Positions 1 through 8,732 of a stretch of 64,000 nucleotides of DNA are shown piece by piece. The stretch spans positions 1-64,000 of the forward strand of contig JAYVXO010000257.1 of NCBI GenBank assembly GCA_043785105.1, in the 5' to 3' direction. The stretch comes from Fimbriiglobus sp043785105. Lineage in GTDB: Bacteria > Planctomycetota > Planctomycetia > Gemmatales > Gemmataceae. The position numbers and the translations under genes are program-made. The notes below the pieces were generated by a model. It was given only the letters and a program-made list of their open reading frames with translations, was not told the origin of the DNA and made no database searches. The stretch's first letter is position 1; the number at the start of each line of letters is the position of its first letter.

Positions 1-30
1 TTTCAGTTCATTCAAATGGGCCGTCTGGGT

Positions 31-234
31 TTTGTGCCCTGAAGGGGCACCGGCGTGTAGCCACGGGTGGAGGCTTTGCGCAACCCGTGGACAGCGACAC
101 CCACTTGTCACTCGCCCTGACGGGGCGAAGGAATTCCTCTGCCCCTTCAGGGCAGTTGAGTCGTGGGGTTTCCGGTTCCACGGGTTACGCAAAGCCTTCA
201 CCCGTGGCTACATGCCTTGACCCCAAACGGGGTC
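31..234. repeat. Structured ~200 bp repeat, family 1, copy A
   Basis: This non-coding element begins with a hairpin around GTGCCCTGAAGGGGCAC and ends with the GACCCC/GGGGTC hairpin at 219-234. Between them are four mutually complementary blocks: GTAGCCACGGGTGGAG, AACCCGTGGA, TCCACGGGTT and its partner CACCCGTGGCTAC. The whole can fold as a long branched hairpin. Related copies lie at 17624-17823, 30935-31139 and 34201-34445. ORFs crossing it are artefacts. Nothing else is recognised in 1-400. Confidence 0.85.
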
Positions 235-403
235 ACCAATCCCGCAACACTCACTCACCAACTTTTGCGTTGCTAACAGACAGTTCTTTTTTCCAGCGGC
301 CTGGTCGGCTCGGGGATTGGCACGGAAGTTATTCTTTCGGCGATCCTAACCGGGACGCAACAATGAAAGTGCTCTAATTTTCGCTGGGCCTCGGAAAAGC
401 ATA

Positions 404-487
404 TTCACCGCAGAGTCGCAGAGATCGCAGAGCAATCCAAAACAATTTGAATGGCTTTCTCTGTGTCCTCTGCGACTCTGCGGTGAA
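404..487. repeat. CGCAGAG-type inverted repeat, family 2
   Basis: An imperfect inverted repeat: TTCACCGCAGAGTCGCAGAG on the left is answered by CTCTGCGACTCTGCGGTGAA on the right, around a short AT-rich loop. A run of seven T follows at about 490-496. Related hairpins lie at 10324-10410, 40119-40190 and 49579-49665, and a half copy at 57466-57490. It is not coding. It may act as a hairpin upstream of the MFS gene, but no function is shown. Confidence 0.85.
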
Positions 488-631
488 CGATTTTTTTGAC
501 CCCGCAGAGAAATTGGTTACATCCCGCGCCAGTCCCGTTTTTTGGTTCTGCATTTCTGCATTGGCCATCTGCGTCCCGGTTCCTTACCCTTCCTGGAACC
601 TACCAAACTCGCCTTTCGCGGAGATTCACTC

Positions 632-2110
632 GTGTCGTCACCTGTTACTGCTTCCTCGGTCCCATTGTCGCTGTTCGTGCGGATCCTCGTGCTACTCGTC
701 GCTTCGATTGGGTTTCTCTTTGATACCTACGAATTGCTAATGTTCCCGGTGATCGGGTCGAGCGCCCTCAGCGAATTGCTGAAGGCCCCGGCGGACAGTG
801 ACATGGTGCGGTTGTGGGCGGGGCGGATGCTGTGGATTGCGGCGTTGGCGGGCGGGTTCTTCGGGCTATTGGGTGGCTGGATGATCGACCGATTTGGCCG
901 CAAGACGATCATGGTCGCCAGCATTCTGGCCTACTCCATCTCCCCCGTCGCTGCCGCGTTTAGCACTGAACTTTGGCAACTCATCCTGTTCCGCAGCACG
1001 ACGTTCATCGGCGTGTGTGTGGAACTCGTGGCCGCCGTCACGTGGCTGGCGGAACTGTTTCAGGATAAGCGGTCACGCGAGTTGGCCATCGGCTGGACGT
1101 TGGCGACGGCGTCGTTGGGCGGCATTCTCGTGACGGAAGTGTTCAACGTAATCGTGGCGTCGGCGAAAGCCGGAACGCTGCCCGCACTGCCCATCGCCTT
1201 CCCCGAAAGCCACGACTCGACCAACTTGGCTTGGCGGTACACACTGCTCACGGGTCTGATCCCCGGCGCGCTGATTCTGTTCTTGCTGCCGTTCGTTCCG
1301 GAATCGCGGGTGTGGCTGGAACGCAAACGCTCCGGAACGCTCCGCCGCCCCAATTTCGGCGAACTGTTTTCACCGGCATTGCTGCGGACAACGCTTGTGA
1401 CCGCCGCCCTGTCTGCCTGTGGTTACGCGGCAGCATTCGGGGCACTGCAACTGACGCCGTTGCAAATGGTCCCCGGCCTACCCGCCGTGGCTGAAGTGCG
1501 GAAGGAACACGGCCCCGCGATCAGAGCGGCGACGGAGAAACGGGACGCAACGCCAGAAGGAAGCGATGCCCGTAAGGCTGCCGGAAAAGACTTGGCCAAA
1601 GTCGCAGCACCAGTGCGGCAAGTGATTGAAGAAACCCGCGGCAACATCCAACGCTGGCAAGAACTCGGCGGCCTGACGGGGCGAATCTTGCTCGCCGCCC
1701 TGTTGATCTTCGTCCCGAGTCGCTGGCTGTTGCGGCTGTTCCTGGTGCCGGGCGTGATCGTCTTCCCGTACACCTATCTGGTGCTTTACCAAGGCGAGTA
1801 CAACACGTTCGCGCTCGCCATCTTTTTCTGCGGTTTGTTCACGGTGGCCCAGTTCAGCTTCATCAGCGAGTTCCTGCCGAAGGTGTTCCCCGTCCACTTA
1901 CGCGGCACCGGCGGCAGCTTTGCCACCAACGTCGGCGGTCGCATGATCGGCACGATGGCCGCGACGTTCAACACGGAGATTCTCTCCGGCTTCTTCACCG
2001 GCGACAACCCCATCAAAGTCGCCACCGCCGCCGCCTGCATCGGCGGCACGGTGTACTTACTCGCGCTGATACTGTCGTTCTTGTTGCCCACGCAACGGCA
2101 GGAGAATTAA
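632..2110 (+). CDS. MFS transporter, sugar-porter-like, with hydrophilic insertion
   Basis: An integral membrane permease of the major facilitator superfamily. The loop-2/3 motif GGWMIDRFGRKT and a PESRVWLE motif at the mid-loop resemble sugar porters; about twelve hydrophobic segments are visible. After the seventh helix there is an insertion of about 70 mostly charged residues (around residues 290-360) rich in Ala, Glu and Lys, probably helical, which is unusual for MFS proteins. I chose GTG at 632 because a GCGGAGA Shine-Dalgarno sits at 618-624; the longer frame from 542 has an unlikely N-terminus. It stands alone, and a perfect hairpin follows its stop codon. The substrate is unknown. 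Confidence 0.85.
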   Translation: MSSPVTASSVPLSLFVRILVLLVASIGFLFDTYELLMFPVIGSSALSELLKAPADSDMVRLWAGRMLWIAALAGGFFGLLGGWMIDRFGRKTIMVASILAYSISPVAAAFSTELWQLILFRSTTFIGVCVELVAAVTWLAELFQDKRSRELAIGWTLATASLGGILVTEVFNVIVASAKAGTLPALPIAFPESHDSTNLAWRYTLLTGLIPGALILFLLPFVPESRVWLERKRSGTLRRPNFGELFSPALLRTTLVTAALSACGYAAAFGALQLTPLQMVPGLPAVAEVRKEHGPAIRAATEKRDATPEGSDARKAAGKDLAKVAAPVRQVIEETRGNIQRWQELGGLTGRILLAALLIFVPSRWLLRLFLVPGVIVFPYTYLVLYQGEYNTFALAIFFCGLFTVAQFSFISEFLPKVFPVHLRGTGGSFATNVGGRMIGTMAATFNTEILSGFFTGDNPIKVATAAACIGGTVYLLALILSFLLPTQRQEN

Positions 2111-2116
2111 GTAGGC

Positions 2117-2148
2117 GAAAGCCCACGAATGATCATTCGTGGGCTTTC
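2117..2148. terminator. Perfect 32 bp hairpin, AAAGCCCA family
   Basis: A perfect palindrome with arms GAAAGCCCACGAAT and ATTCGTGGGCTTTC around GATC, between two convergent genes (MFS on plus, thioredoxin-like on minus). The arms end in AAA/TTT, so it can work on either strand. A second partial TGGGCTTTC follows at once. Family members are at 14975, 36665 and 59571, with a variant inside a coding region at 11434. Confidence 0.75.
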
Positions 2149-2165
2149 GTGGGCTTTCCCACTGA

Positions 2166-3107
2166 CTACTTCACTTTGTTGCCGGCGCGATCGACCCACG
2201 GAAAAGGCGTCACCACATCGACGGGTTTCGTGGAGACTTTCTCACCGAGGATGTTCTCGAACACGGTGCCGTAGACGCGCTCGATTTTGGTCAGTGAATG
2301 CGCGGCCATCAGTTGATGGACAATCGCCTGATTGTTCACCACGACACGCCGTCCGCCGCCGCAGACAATGGCGCGGGCACCGGGGGCGTTGTTCGCGGCA
2401 TCTTGGCGTTTGTTGAACTCCGCCGTCGTTAACCGAACATCGGGGCCGTCGATTGGCGGTGGCGGAAGTTTCGGTGCCAATGGGCGACCAGTCGGGTCAC
2501 GGTACGTCAGGTTGTCGGCGTCGGACTGTGCTTCGGGCGGATCCCAGGTCACGGCCTCGACCGTGAGGCCGGTTTCGGCACGCAACTTGGCGGCGTGGGC
2601 TTTGCGGAAGGCTTCCTTGAACTTCGCCCCGTCGCCATTGCTCGACTGCATCGACTCTTTCGTCGTCTCAACGACCCACTTCGCTTCGCGCAAAAACGTG
2701 TTCGCATCCACCGGCCCGGCAATGGCGTGCAGCACCCGGCCGTCCGGGGCACAGAAGTACGACGCGACGTTGCCGCCTTGTTTCGCCGCGCCGACGATTT
2801 TGAACGTGCCGACTTTTTGGAACGCAGCAACGAAATGCTCGTTGACGAACCGACCCACTTCGGGGCTGGCGAGGGCGCTCACACGGAGCGCTTCGGCGTT
2901 GTTTCAGGTAAAGCGGGGGTCTTCAAAATTACCCGAGACATGAAGCACGAACACCAGCTTCTCGGATTTCTTCGCTTCCGCTGCGGCTTCCCGTGGCGTG
3001 TCGCGGAACTCGATCTTGGTGCCGAAGCAACCGGCTTCGTCCTTGTCCGCTGCCGCAACCGGCCACGCCAGAAGAGCCACGGCCACTGTGAAAATCAATC
3101 GACGCAT
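2166..3107 (-). pseudogene. Thioredoxin-like secreted protein interrupted by an in-frame TGA
   Basis: The frame starts at 3107 with a signal peptide (MRRLIFTVAVALLAWPVAAA) and reads through a thioredoxin-like beta strand (KLVFVLHVSGNFEDPRFT). It then meets TGA at 2906-2904 (codon 68) and continues in the same frame with NNAEALRVSALASPEVG and about 230 further residues to 2166. No frameshift is needed. No CxxC is present near the expected active site (SGNFED). A 6 bp stem GCGCTC/GAGCGC with loop CGTGT begins 12 nt after the TGA. Simplest reading: a nonsense mutation, or two separate products if translation restarts at 2882. Selenocysteine is a less likely alternative. Confidence 0.7.
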
Positions 3108-3349
3108 GGGAGGAATCCTCCAACGGGAATGGGCAAACTGATCGCATCCTACACCACTCTCGACGAGTCAGGCCACGTTGCGGATGCCGTCGTTACAAAT
3201 CCGTTGCAGGAAGTTGGTAAAGCGACCAAGGCCAAAACTCATCAAGGTTTCACTTTGAAGTCCGATAACGTCCCCAGGTGCCCGGAGCGGGCCACTTCGT
3301 GTTTGGGTTTCCCCAGGGTCATCCTGGTTTTGAAGCTGTGCGGAAGTCA

Positions 3350-3513
3350 CCTGGGGTGTCGCTGCGCTCAACCCCAGGCTAATCGCTGGCATCCTTTCAG
3401 GATGCCTCAGGTTGTTTTTATCCCGTAGGGATTGCAGCTATTAGCCTGGGGTCGCGCTTCGCGCACCCCAGGAAACTGTCCCCCCATTTTCTACGACTCC
3501 GGAGGAGTCGCAG
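3350..3513. repeat. CCTGGGGT...ACCCCAGG repeat, family 3, copy 1
   Basis: The repeat opens with CCTGGGGTGTCGCTGCGCTC, passes through GGCTAATCGCTGGCATCC and TTTTTATCCCGTAGGGATTG, and closes with TTAGCCTGGGGTCGCG and CACCCCAGG. A short hairpin CGACTCCGGAGGAGTCG ends it. A close second copy lies at 61741-61902 with matching blocks in the same order. The rest of the 3108-3600 gap shows nothing recognisable. Confidence 0.85.
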
Positions 3514-3594
3514 CGCTCGGTGTAACCCCTCGCGCAGATCGGACGACAACCCCAACTTCCGATCAGACTAGCGCAACACAGCCCCGATAAACGA

Positions 3595-3623
3595 GAATGC
3601 CACGGTCTGGAACCGTGGCATTC
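3595..3623 (-). terminator. Hairpin after the small YegP-like gene
   Basis: Arms GAATGCCACGGT and ACCGTGGCATTC are perfectly complementary around a five-base loop. It lies about 25 bp beyond the 3' end of the minus-strand gene 3648-4037 and is followed on that strand by a modest T-rich stretch. Confidence 0.6.
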
Positions 3624-3647
3624 GTTCTTTTCGTGTGGTTCGGACCT

Positions 3648-4037
3648 CTACTTATTCTTGTCTTTCTCTTTATCCTTCACTTTCTTCGACTCCAAGTACT
3701 CGATCTTAGTTTCCTTGAGTGCGGCTTTCAGTTCTTCGAGACCTTTGACCGCATCGGCTTTGCTCTCGAAGGTGTTCGCGCCGGACATTGCGAGGAATTC
3801 ACCGTCTGCGTTGTAGATTGAGAAGCGGAACTTGCCGTCCTTCCCTTCGCCGATCTTCACGATGCTCGTCTTAACAGCGGCTTTCTTCACGTCGTCCTTT
3901 TTCGTGTCCTTCTTGGTGTCGTCTTTCTTCGTGTCTTTCGCCTTTTCTTGGGCAATCGACGACACCGACAACACGGTGCCGGACATGCCAGCCATTGCCA
4001 GCATGAGGACTAAACTTCGCGCAAACTTCGACAACAT
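3648..4037 (-). CDS. Small secreted protein with DUF1508 (YegP-like) domain
   Basis: The 129-residue product starts with a signal peptide (MLSKFARSLVLMLAMAG) followed by a Lys/Asp-rich linker with repeated KKDDTKKD units. The C-terminal segment reads KFRFSIYNADGEFLAMSG then FESKADAVKGLEELKAAL, which fits the YegP/DUF1508 pattern of a two-stranded unit with a helix. The tail is again Lys-rich. Start 4037 is preceded by GGAG at good spacing; an upstream ATG at 4106 would hide the signal peptide. The function of the family is unclear. A hairpin follows the gene. Confidence 0.7.
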   Translation of the reverse strand: MLSKFARSLVLMLAMAGMSGTVLSVSSIAQEKAKDTKKDDTKKDTKKDDVKKAAVKTSIVKIGEGKDGKFRFSIYNADGEFLAMSGANTFESKADAVKGLEELKAALKETKIEYLESKKVKDKEKDKNK

Positions 4038-4308
4038 AGAAATCTCCAGCATGAGGGGGTAACGGAGACAAGCAGTCCGGCCAGCAAAAGTGCTGCTCCG
4101 TGGCATTATTCCCCGTCATTGCCACAAAGGCAATGGTGAACTGGAGATAGATCGCTGAAGATTGGTACCACACGGTAACTTTTGCCAGCTTTGCCACCCA
4201 AGCCGGGTGAGCGTAACAAGATCGGGTGCAGAATTTTCAGACGGTGCAGCCCCGATCAGGACCAAGAGTGTTGCCCCTTCAGCGGTTGCTGACGGGGACG
4301 AAGTCACG

Positions 4309-6270
4309 TCACTCGGCGGACGTGTGCAACAGGGCTTCGCGGTCGATGCCCTTTTTCTTGAGCTTGGTGTGCAGCGTATCGCGGGACATTCCGAGTAGGC
4401 GGGCGGCTTGGCTGACGTTGCCGTGGGTTTGCAGCAGGGCTTTGCGGATCGCCCAGGTTTCGAGCACGTCCACGTCCAGGCTTGGCGGAAGATCGACGTT
4501 CGACACAACGGGTTCGGACGCGCCCAGCGGGAGGGCCTCCGCGTCGATGACCTCGCCGTCGCTCATGACGGCAGCGCTTTCAAGCACGGCCCGGAGTTGC
4601 CGGACGTTGCCGGGCCACGGGTAGGCTTGCAGCTTCCGCATCGCAGCGGGACTGAGTTTGAAGGACCGCCGACACTGCACCGACAGGCGTTCGAGGAAAA
4701 AGTGGGCGAGTTCCGGCACGTCCTCGCAGTGTTCCCGCAACGGCGGCGCACAGAGTGTAATCACCTTCAAGCGGAACAACAAATCCTGGCGAAATCGGTT
4801 GACGCGAACTTCGTGTTCCAAGTCGCGGTGAGTGGCCGCCACGAGCCGCACATCGACTTTGACATCCCGCGTTCCACCGACGTGGCGGAACGCTTTGCCT
4901 TCAATCACCCGTAGCAATTTCGCTTGGCATTCGAGCGACAACTCGCCGACTTCGTCTAGGAAAAGTGTGCCTTCGTCGGCTTGCTCGAACAGTCCCGGAT
5001 GGTCCCGGTCGGCGCCGCTGAAGGCCCCTTTGCGGTAACCGAATAGTTCCGCTTCCAACAGTGTCGGCGCAATCGCGGCGCAATTCACAACCACAAGCGG
5101 GCCGTCGCCGCGCGAACTGTGGCGGTGCAACGCTTGGGCAACGAGTTCTTTGCCCGAACCACTTTCGCCGTAAATCAGGACCGTGAAGGGTTGCGGTGCG
5201 GCGCGGCTAATTTGCATCCGCAAATTCATGACGGCGGAGCTGTCCCCGATGAGTTCATCCGCAATGGGGGCGGTGCTGCGAAGCCGCGAATTTTCCGCTT
5301 CCAGCTTGCGGCGAGTGCGATGAATTTCCAGCGTCGGCGACAAGAACCCGGCCGCGATTTCCATGAACCGGATGTCCCGATCCGTGAAGCCGCGTCCGGT
5401 TCTGTAAACATGAATCGCCGCAAACGGTTCACCGGATTGCGTGGCGATCGGCAGGCAAACGGCGTCCGTAAAAGCGTGCAGGCTCTCGCCGGGGTTCGTG
5501 GCCTTATCGTCGCCGAAGAGCCACGCTTTCTTGCGCGTTTCGCGGACTTGTTGCGTCAGGCTGCGTGACAACCGCAAATCAACGGCGGCGCGTTCGGGCA
5601 ACACAATCTTCGGCAACGGGTCTGCCGGGTCCAGGCTCAAGTACCCGGCCACGTTCGCCGCCGTCTGATTCAGAATCGTCCGCAGTGTTTGGCTGACGAG
5701 TTCTTGCGGATCGGGGACGCCCACAGCGGCGGTCATGAAGCGGCACAATGCCGTGAGTTCATCGACTTTCAACTGCGTTTCTTCAGGGTTCGCTTCGCGC
5801 GACTCTGGGGTCCGCCGGGCGTAATCGTGGACCTTGGTGCTCATGATTTCGGCTGGGATGCGGGAATGGCCGCCCGGTTTGGGGTAACCGTTCGACCCGA
5901 TCGCGGCGTGGGCGAGCGGGGGCGGTGTTTGACTTGTGGTACTCACGGGCGTCGGGATTTTTCCGTTCAGGACGTTCGCTCCGCTGAGGAATCGCAGCCG
6001 AATTTCACCGAGTTGGATGGTGGCACCGTCGCGGATTTCGACCGAACCAGAGATTCGCTGGCCGTCCAGACGAGTGCCGTTCAAACCGAAATCGCGCACG
6101 ATCCAGCGGCCGTCCTCGAAGTACACCTTGGCGTGCAACCGGGAGACGAGTTCACTTTGCACGACGAGGGTGTTCTCCCAACTCCGCCCAATGGTGGCAG
6201 TCTGCGTGGGCGTCAGATCGAGTGTGGCGGGGGTGCAGTCCCCGGCTTCGAGAATCAACCGTGCATACAT
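4309..6270 (-). CDS. FHA-GAF-sigma54 interaction-HTH transcriptional activator
   Basis: A bacterial enhancer-binding protein that should activate sigma-54 RNA polymerase. Domain order: FHA at about 1-97 (IGRSWENTLVV, SRLHAKVYFEDG), a linker, GAF at about 165-325, AAA+ at about 340-570, and a Fis-type HTH at about 610-645 (NVSQAARLLGMSRDTLHTKL). Walker A GESGSGK is at 368-374. The sigma-54 contact loop reads GAFSGA (415-420) instead of the usual GAFTGA. Walker B is TLFLDEVGEL. The FHA domain suggests input from phosphothreonine, hence from Ser/Thr kinases, in place of a response-regulator receiver. It is transcribed away from leuD. Its targets are not evident. Confidence 0.93.
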   Translation of the reverse strand: MYARLILEAGDCTPATLDLTPTQTATIGRSWENTLVVQSELVSRLHAKVYFEDGRWIVRDFGLNGTRLDGQRISGSVEIRDGATIQLGEIRLRFLSGANVLNGKIPTPVSTTSQTPPPLAHAAIGSNGYPKPGGHSRIPAEIMSTKVHDYARRTPESREANPEETQLKVDELTALCRFMTAAVGVPDPQELVSQTLRTILNQTAANVAGYLSLDPADPLPKIVLPERAAVDLRLSRSLTQQVRETRKKAWLFGDDKATNPGESLHAFTDAVCLPIATQSGEPFAAIHVYRTGRGFTDRDIRFMEIAAGFLSPTLEIHRTRRKLEAENSRLRSTAPIADELIGDSSAVMNLRMQISRAAPQPFTVLIYGESGSGKELVAQALHRHSSRGDGPLVVVNCAAIAPTLLEAELFGYRKGAFSGADRDHPGLFEQADEGTLFLDEVGELSLECQAKLLRVIEGKAFRHVGGTRDVKVDVRLVAATHRDLEHEVRVNRFRQDLLFRLKVITLCAPPLREHCEDVPELAHFFLERLSVQCRRSFKLSPAAMRKLQAYPWPGNVRQLRAVLESAAVMSDGEVIDAEALPLGASEPVVSNVDLPPSLDVDVLETWAIRKALLQTHGNVSQAARLLGMSRDTLHTKLKKKGIDREALLHTSAE

Positions 6271-6510
6271 ACGCGACAGCCCTTAGAAATCCGGGCGCGA
6301 AGGCAATTCACCATTCCTCGCACGACACCGCAAAGGCGGTCCAGTCGCGCGGGTTAGTTAAACAAAACGTAGCACGCAAAACGGCGAATTGTTCAGAACC
6401 GACGAGAAGCCACCGCAAACGGGTCGTCAGTCCGGGGAGCGGGGGATAAAGTGCAGGTGTAGGGCGGGCCAAGTCTTCACGGCCCCCTTCGGCAAATTGA
6501 GAAGCGAGAC
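6271..6510. promoter_or_regulatory. Divergent intergenic region, regulator / leuD
   Basis: This 240 bp gap separates the sigma-54 activator (minus) from leuD (plus) and must hold both promoters. I see no clear -24/-12 element or repeat. A GAGAAGCGAG stretch at 6499-6508 gives a purine-rich ribosome site for leuD. Confidence 0.4.
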
Positions 6511-7077
6511 ATGCAAACACTCATCAGCGGTAAAGCGTTCGTCCTAGGCGACAACGTCGATACGGACCAGATCATTCCGGCGGAGTACCTCACGTATAAC
6601 CCGGCGATTGCGGAAGAGTATCGGATGTTCGGCAAGTTCGCCTTCAGTGGCGTTCCGAAGGCGGCCTCCGGATTGCCGAAGGGTCACGTCTCGTTTCACG
6701 GCCCTGACGATGAGTTCGTCTCCCCGTACAAAATTGTGGTCGCCGGGAAAAACTTCGGGTGTGGCTCCAGCCGCGAACACGCCCCGATTGCCCTGGCTGC
6801 CGCCGGGATTGTTTGCGTCGTCGCCGAATTTTACGCCCGCATCTTCTACCGCAACTCGGTCAACGGCGCGTACCTCATCCCGATCGAATCCGACAAACGG
6901 CTCATCGACCAAATTTGCACCGGCGACGAATTGGCCATCGACCTCACGAAATCCGAACTCGTCAACACCACCACCGGCGACGTGTGGAAACTGCGATCAT
7001 TGGGCGACGTGATCCCGATCATCGACGCCGGCGGCGTGTTCGAGTACGCCAAGCTAGTCGGGATGTTGCCGAAGTAG
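6511..7077 (+). CDS. leuD: 3-isopropylmalate dehydratase small subunit
   Basis: LeuD forms the swivelling small subunit of isopropylmalate isomerase and acts with LeuC in leucine biosynthesis. The 188 residues contain the aconitase swivel signatures GDNVDTDQIIPAEYL near the N-terminus and KNFGCGSSREHAPIAL in the middle, followed by YARIFYRNSVN. The length is nearer the short archaeal/homoaconitase-type forms than the enterobacterial ~200 residues. No leuC or leuB lies in the window, so the leucine genes are dispersed. A short hairpin-rich gap follows. Confidence 0.93.
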   Translation: MQTLISGKAFVLGDNVDTDQIIPAEYLTYNPAIAEEYRMFGKFAFSGVPKAASGLPKGHVSFHGPDDEFVSPYKIVVAGKNFGCGSSREHAPIALAAAGIVCVVAEFYARIFYRNSVNGAYLIPIESDKRLIDQICTGDELAIDLTKSELVNTTTGDVWKLRSLGDVIPIIDAGGVFEYAKLVGMLPK

Positions 7078-7176
7078 CACTGCGCTGGCTGAGGAGTTTC
7101 GATGCTGGGTTTGTTAGCCCGACCCGCCAGTTTTGAAGGTGCGCTTTCGGACTACCCTGAAGGGGTTCAATGGAAT

Positions 7177-7212
7177 AGCCCAGGGTCGCGGCGCTTCGCC
7201 GCGCACCCTGGG
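7177..7212. terminator. CCCAGGGT...ACCCTGGG hairpin between convergent genes
   Basis: GCCCAGGGTCGCGGCG and its complement CGCCGCGCACCCTGGG form a strong stem between leuD and the minus-strand lipoprotein gene. The outer blocks resemble the ends of repeat family 3. It could serve as a bidirectional terminator. Confidence 0.55.
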
Positions 7213-7224
7213 TCGGCCTGACAA

Positions 7225-8202
7225 TTACGGGCGGCGTTTGCGGGGTGACAAGTCGCTGGGCATGGCGCCGCGTTGAATACCGCTGGGGGTGTATTGGGAG
7301 TTAGCGAGGTTGACGGGTTGGATGTCGTTGAACTTGGGTTTGGTGAACAGTTCAGCCGCTTCGGCGTCCGTGATGCCTTCGTTGATCTTCGCGCCGCGTA
7401 ACTTCATGTCCATTGTGAACTGCTGTTGTGGCCATTCCAGTTTCACACGGGTCGGCACTTGGACGAACAACTCTTTCTGGGTCACGCGATCTCGGCCGGC
7501 GTTGAGCGTGGTGACCTCCAGCACTTCGGCGACAGCAATGGTGCGTTTATTCGCGTCCAAAATCAGGTGGCGACGAACTTGTGGTCGCTTATCGCCCATC
7601 GGGTCGGAGGCAAAAACCACGACGCGGCTGACGGTGGTGTTTTGTGGTGTTAGGGTCTCGAACATCAACTTGTGTTCGCGGTTCACTTGGTCGTTGTCCA
7701 CCTTGTACGGCAAGTTGGGATCGTACACGTTCATGCCCAGTGCTTGCAGTGCCCAATCGGGGTCGAACGGGAACGGCAAACTCCCGGAGCCACGCTGAAA
7801 GTCGGCGTGCGAACAGAACACATAGGTCCGCTCCGGGAAGCGGGAGTACATCCAGAACTCGTTGCTGTTCGAGCCGATGTTCACGATGTCCGACATGACC
7901 GTTTTCCCGCCGACCAGCGAGAAGTTTCGCGGCTTGGAGCAGATTAAATTGCTGTTGTCCAAGGAGTAGGTTTCCCGGCCCGATTTGATGTCGATGGCGA
8001 CGCGGGGGTACCGCACAGAGTTCAAGTAATTGGCTTGTTGGTTCAAATAGCCGACGAGTTCGTCTTTCGTCTTCCCAGCGACAGGGCCATCGACTTTACC
8101 GGGATTGGTGGTGCTTTTCCCGGTGAGGTTGCGCAACCACTCGCACCCGGACACCGTCGAGAGTGCCAGCAGCGGAATCAGGATGATCGCAACTTGTCGC
8201 AT
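7225..8202 (-). CDS. Predicted lipoprotein, possible LolA-like fold
   Basis: The N-terminus MRQVAIILIPLLALSTVSGC ends in a lipobox-like VSGC, so it is probably a lipoprotein. The body of about 305 residues has alternating beta-type segments (YPRVAIDIKSG, GGKTVMSDIVNIGSNSNEFWMY, RVKLEWPQQQFTMDMKLRG). The pattern recalls outer-membrane lipoprotein-sorting proteins, but I cannot confirm that. I chose start 8202 because the longer version from 8226 overlaps the upstream gene and masks the lipobox. It is the last gene of a three-gene minus-strand operon (spacings about 14 and 24 bp). Confidence 0.75.
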   Translation of the reverse strand: MRQVAIILIPLLALSTVSGCEWLRNLTGKSTTNPGKVDGPVAGKTKDELVGYLNQQANYLNSVRYPRVAIDIKSGRETYSLDNSNLICSKPRNFSLVGGKTVMSDIVNIGSNSNEFWMYSRFPERTYVFCSHADFQRGSGSLPFPFDPDWALQALGMNVYDPNLPYKVDNDQVNREHKLMFETLTPQNTTVSRVVVFASDPMGDKRPQVRRHLILDANKRTIAVAEVLEVTTLNAGRDRVTQKELFVQVPTRVKLEWPQQQFTMDMKLRGAKINEGITDAEAAELFTKPKFNDIQPVNLANSQYTPSGIQRGAMPSDLSPRKRRP

Positions 8203-8216
8203 ACCCACCTCGGGGA

Positions 8217-8708
8217 TTACTCCCACCCCAACACTTGGAACACTTCATCTTGCACAGCAGTGATCTCCGCTTCGCTCAGTCGCGGATCGGCGATCTGGGA
8301 GCGGGCACCGCTGCGCGAATCCCTAACCAATAATACGTGCGACCCGTCCTCGGCGCGGATCACGTCTTCAAACTTCAACCGCTTCCGGCGCATCAACAGC
8401 AGTGCCACGACATACCGAAAGTTAATTCGACTCGGTTCGGGGTTGCCGGTCAGGTGTTGAAACCAGTCCATCAACAACTCATCGTTAAACGTCGGCTTTC
8501 GCGGCTTGTCGCTTGCGGGAACCCGACCCTGCCAGAACGCGATGATCCCCGGCGGCGGCCCCTGCCACGCATCCGCGGCAAAATCCTTGCGAACGAACTT
8601 CCCCGCTTCTTCAGTCAGCACGGAATAAAACCGATCGCCGGTCGAGAGCGTCCGCCCCGTGGTCGCACATGTCCGCGTCGGCCCTTGTATTTCAAAATCC
8701 GTCGCCAT
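8217..8708 (-). CDS. Conserved-looking hypothetical cytoplasmic protein
   Basis: A 163-residue protein without signal peptide or membrane helix. It opens with C-x4-TGRTLSTGDRFYSVLTEE, which may form a small beta unit, and ends with charged helices (LLMRRKRLKFEDVIRAEDG, ADPRLSEAEITAVQDEVFQVLGW). No family is recognised. It sits between the redoxin-like gene (24 bp upstream) and the lipoprotein gene (14 bp downstream), so the three are probably co-transcribed. The codon pattern matches its neighbours and the gene looks intact. Confidence 0.75.
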   Translation of the reverse strand: MATDFEIQGPTRTCATTGRTLSTGDRFYSVLTEEAGKFVRKDFAADAWQGPPPGIIAFWQGRVPASDKPRKPTFNDELLMDWFQHLTGNPEPSRINFRYVVALLLMRRKRLKFEDVIRAEDGSHVLLVRDSRSGARSQIADPRLSEAEITAVQDEVFQVLGWE

Positions 8709-8732
8709 TGCGGTTTCTCGGTGCGTGTCCCA

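Noticed and set aside
2904..3107. Separate 67-residue secreted peptide
   Set aside because: It is the first part of the thioredoxin-like gene, since the frame continues without shift beyond the TGA.
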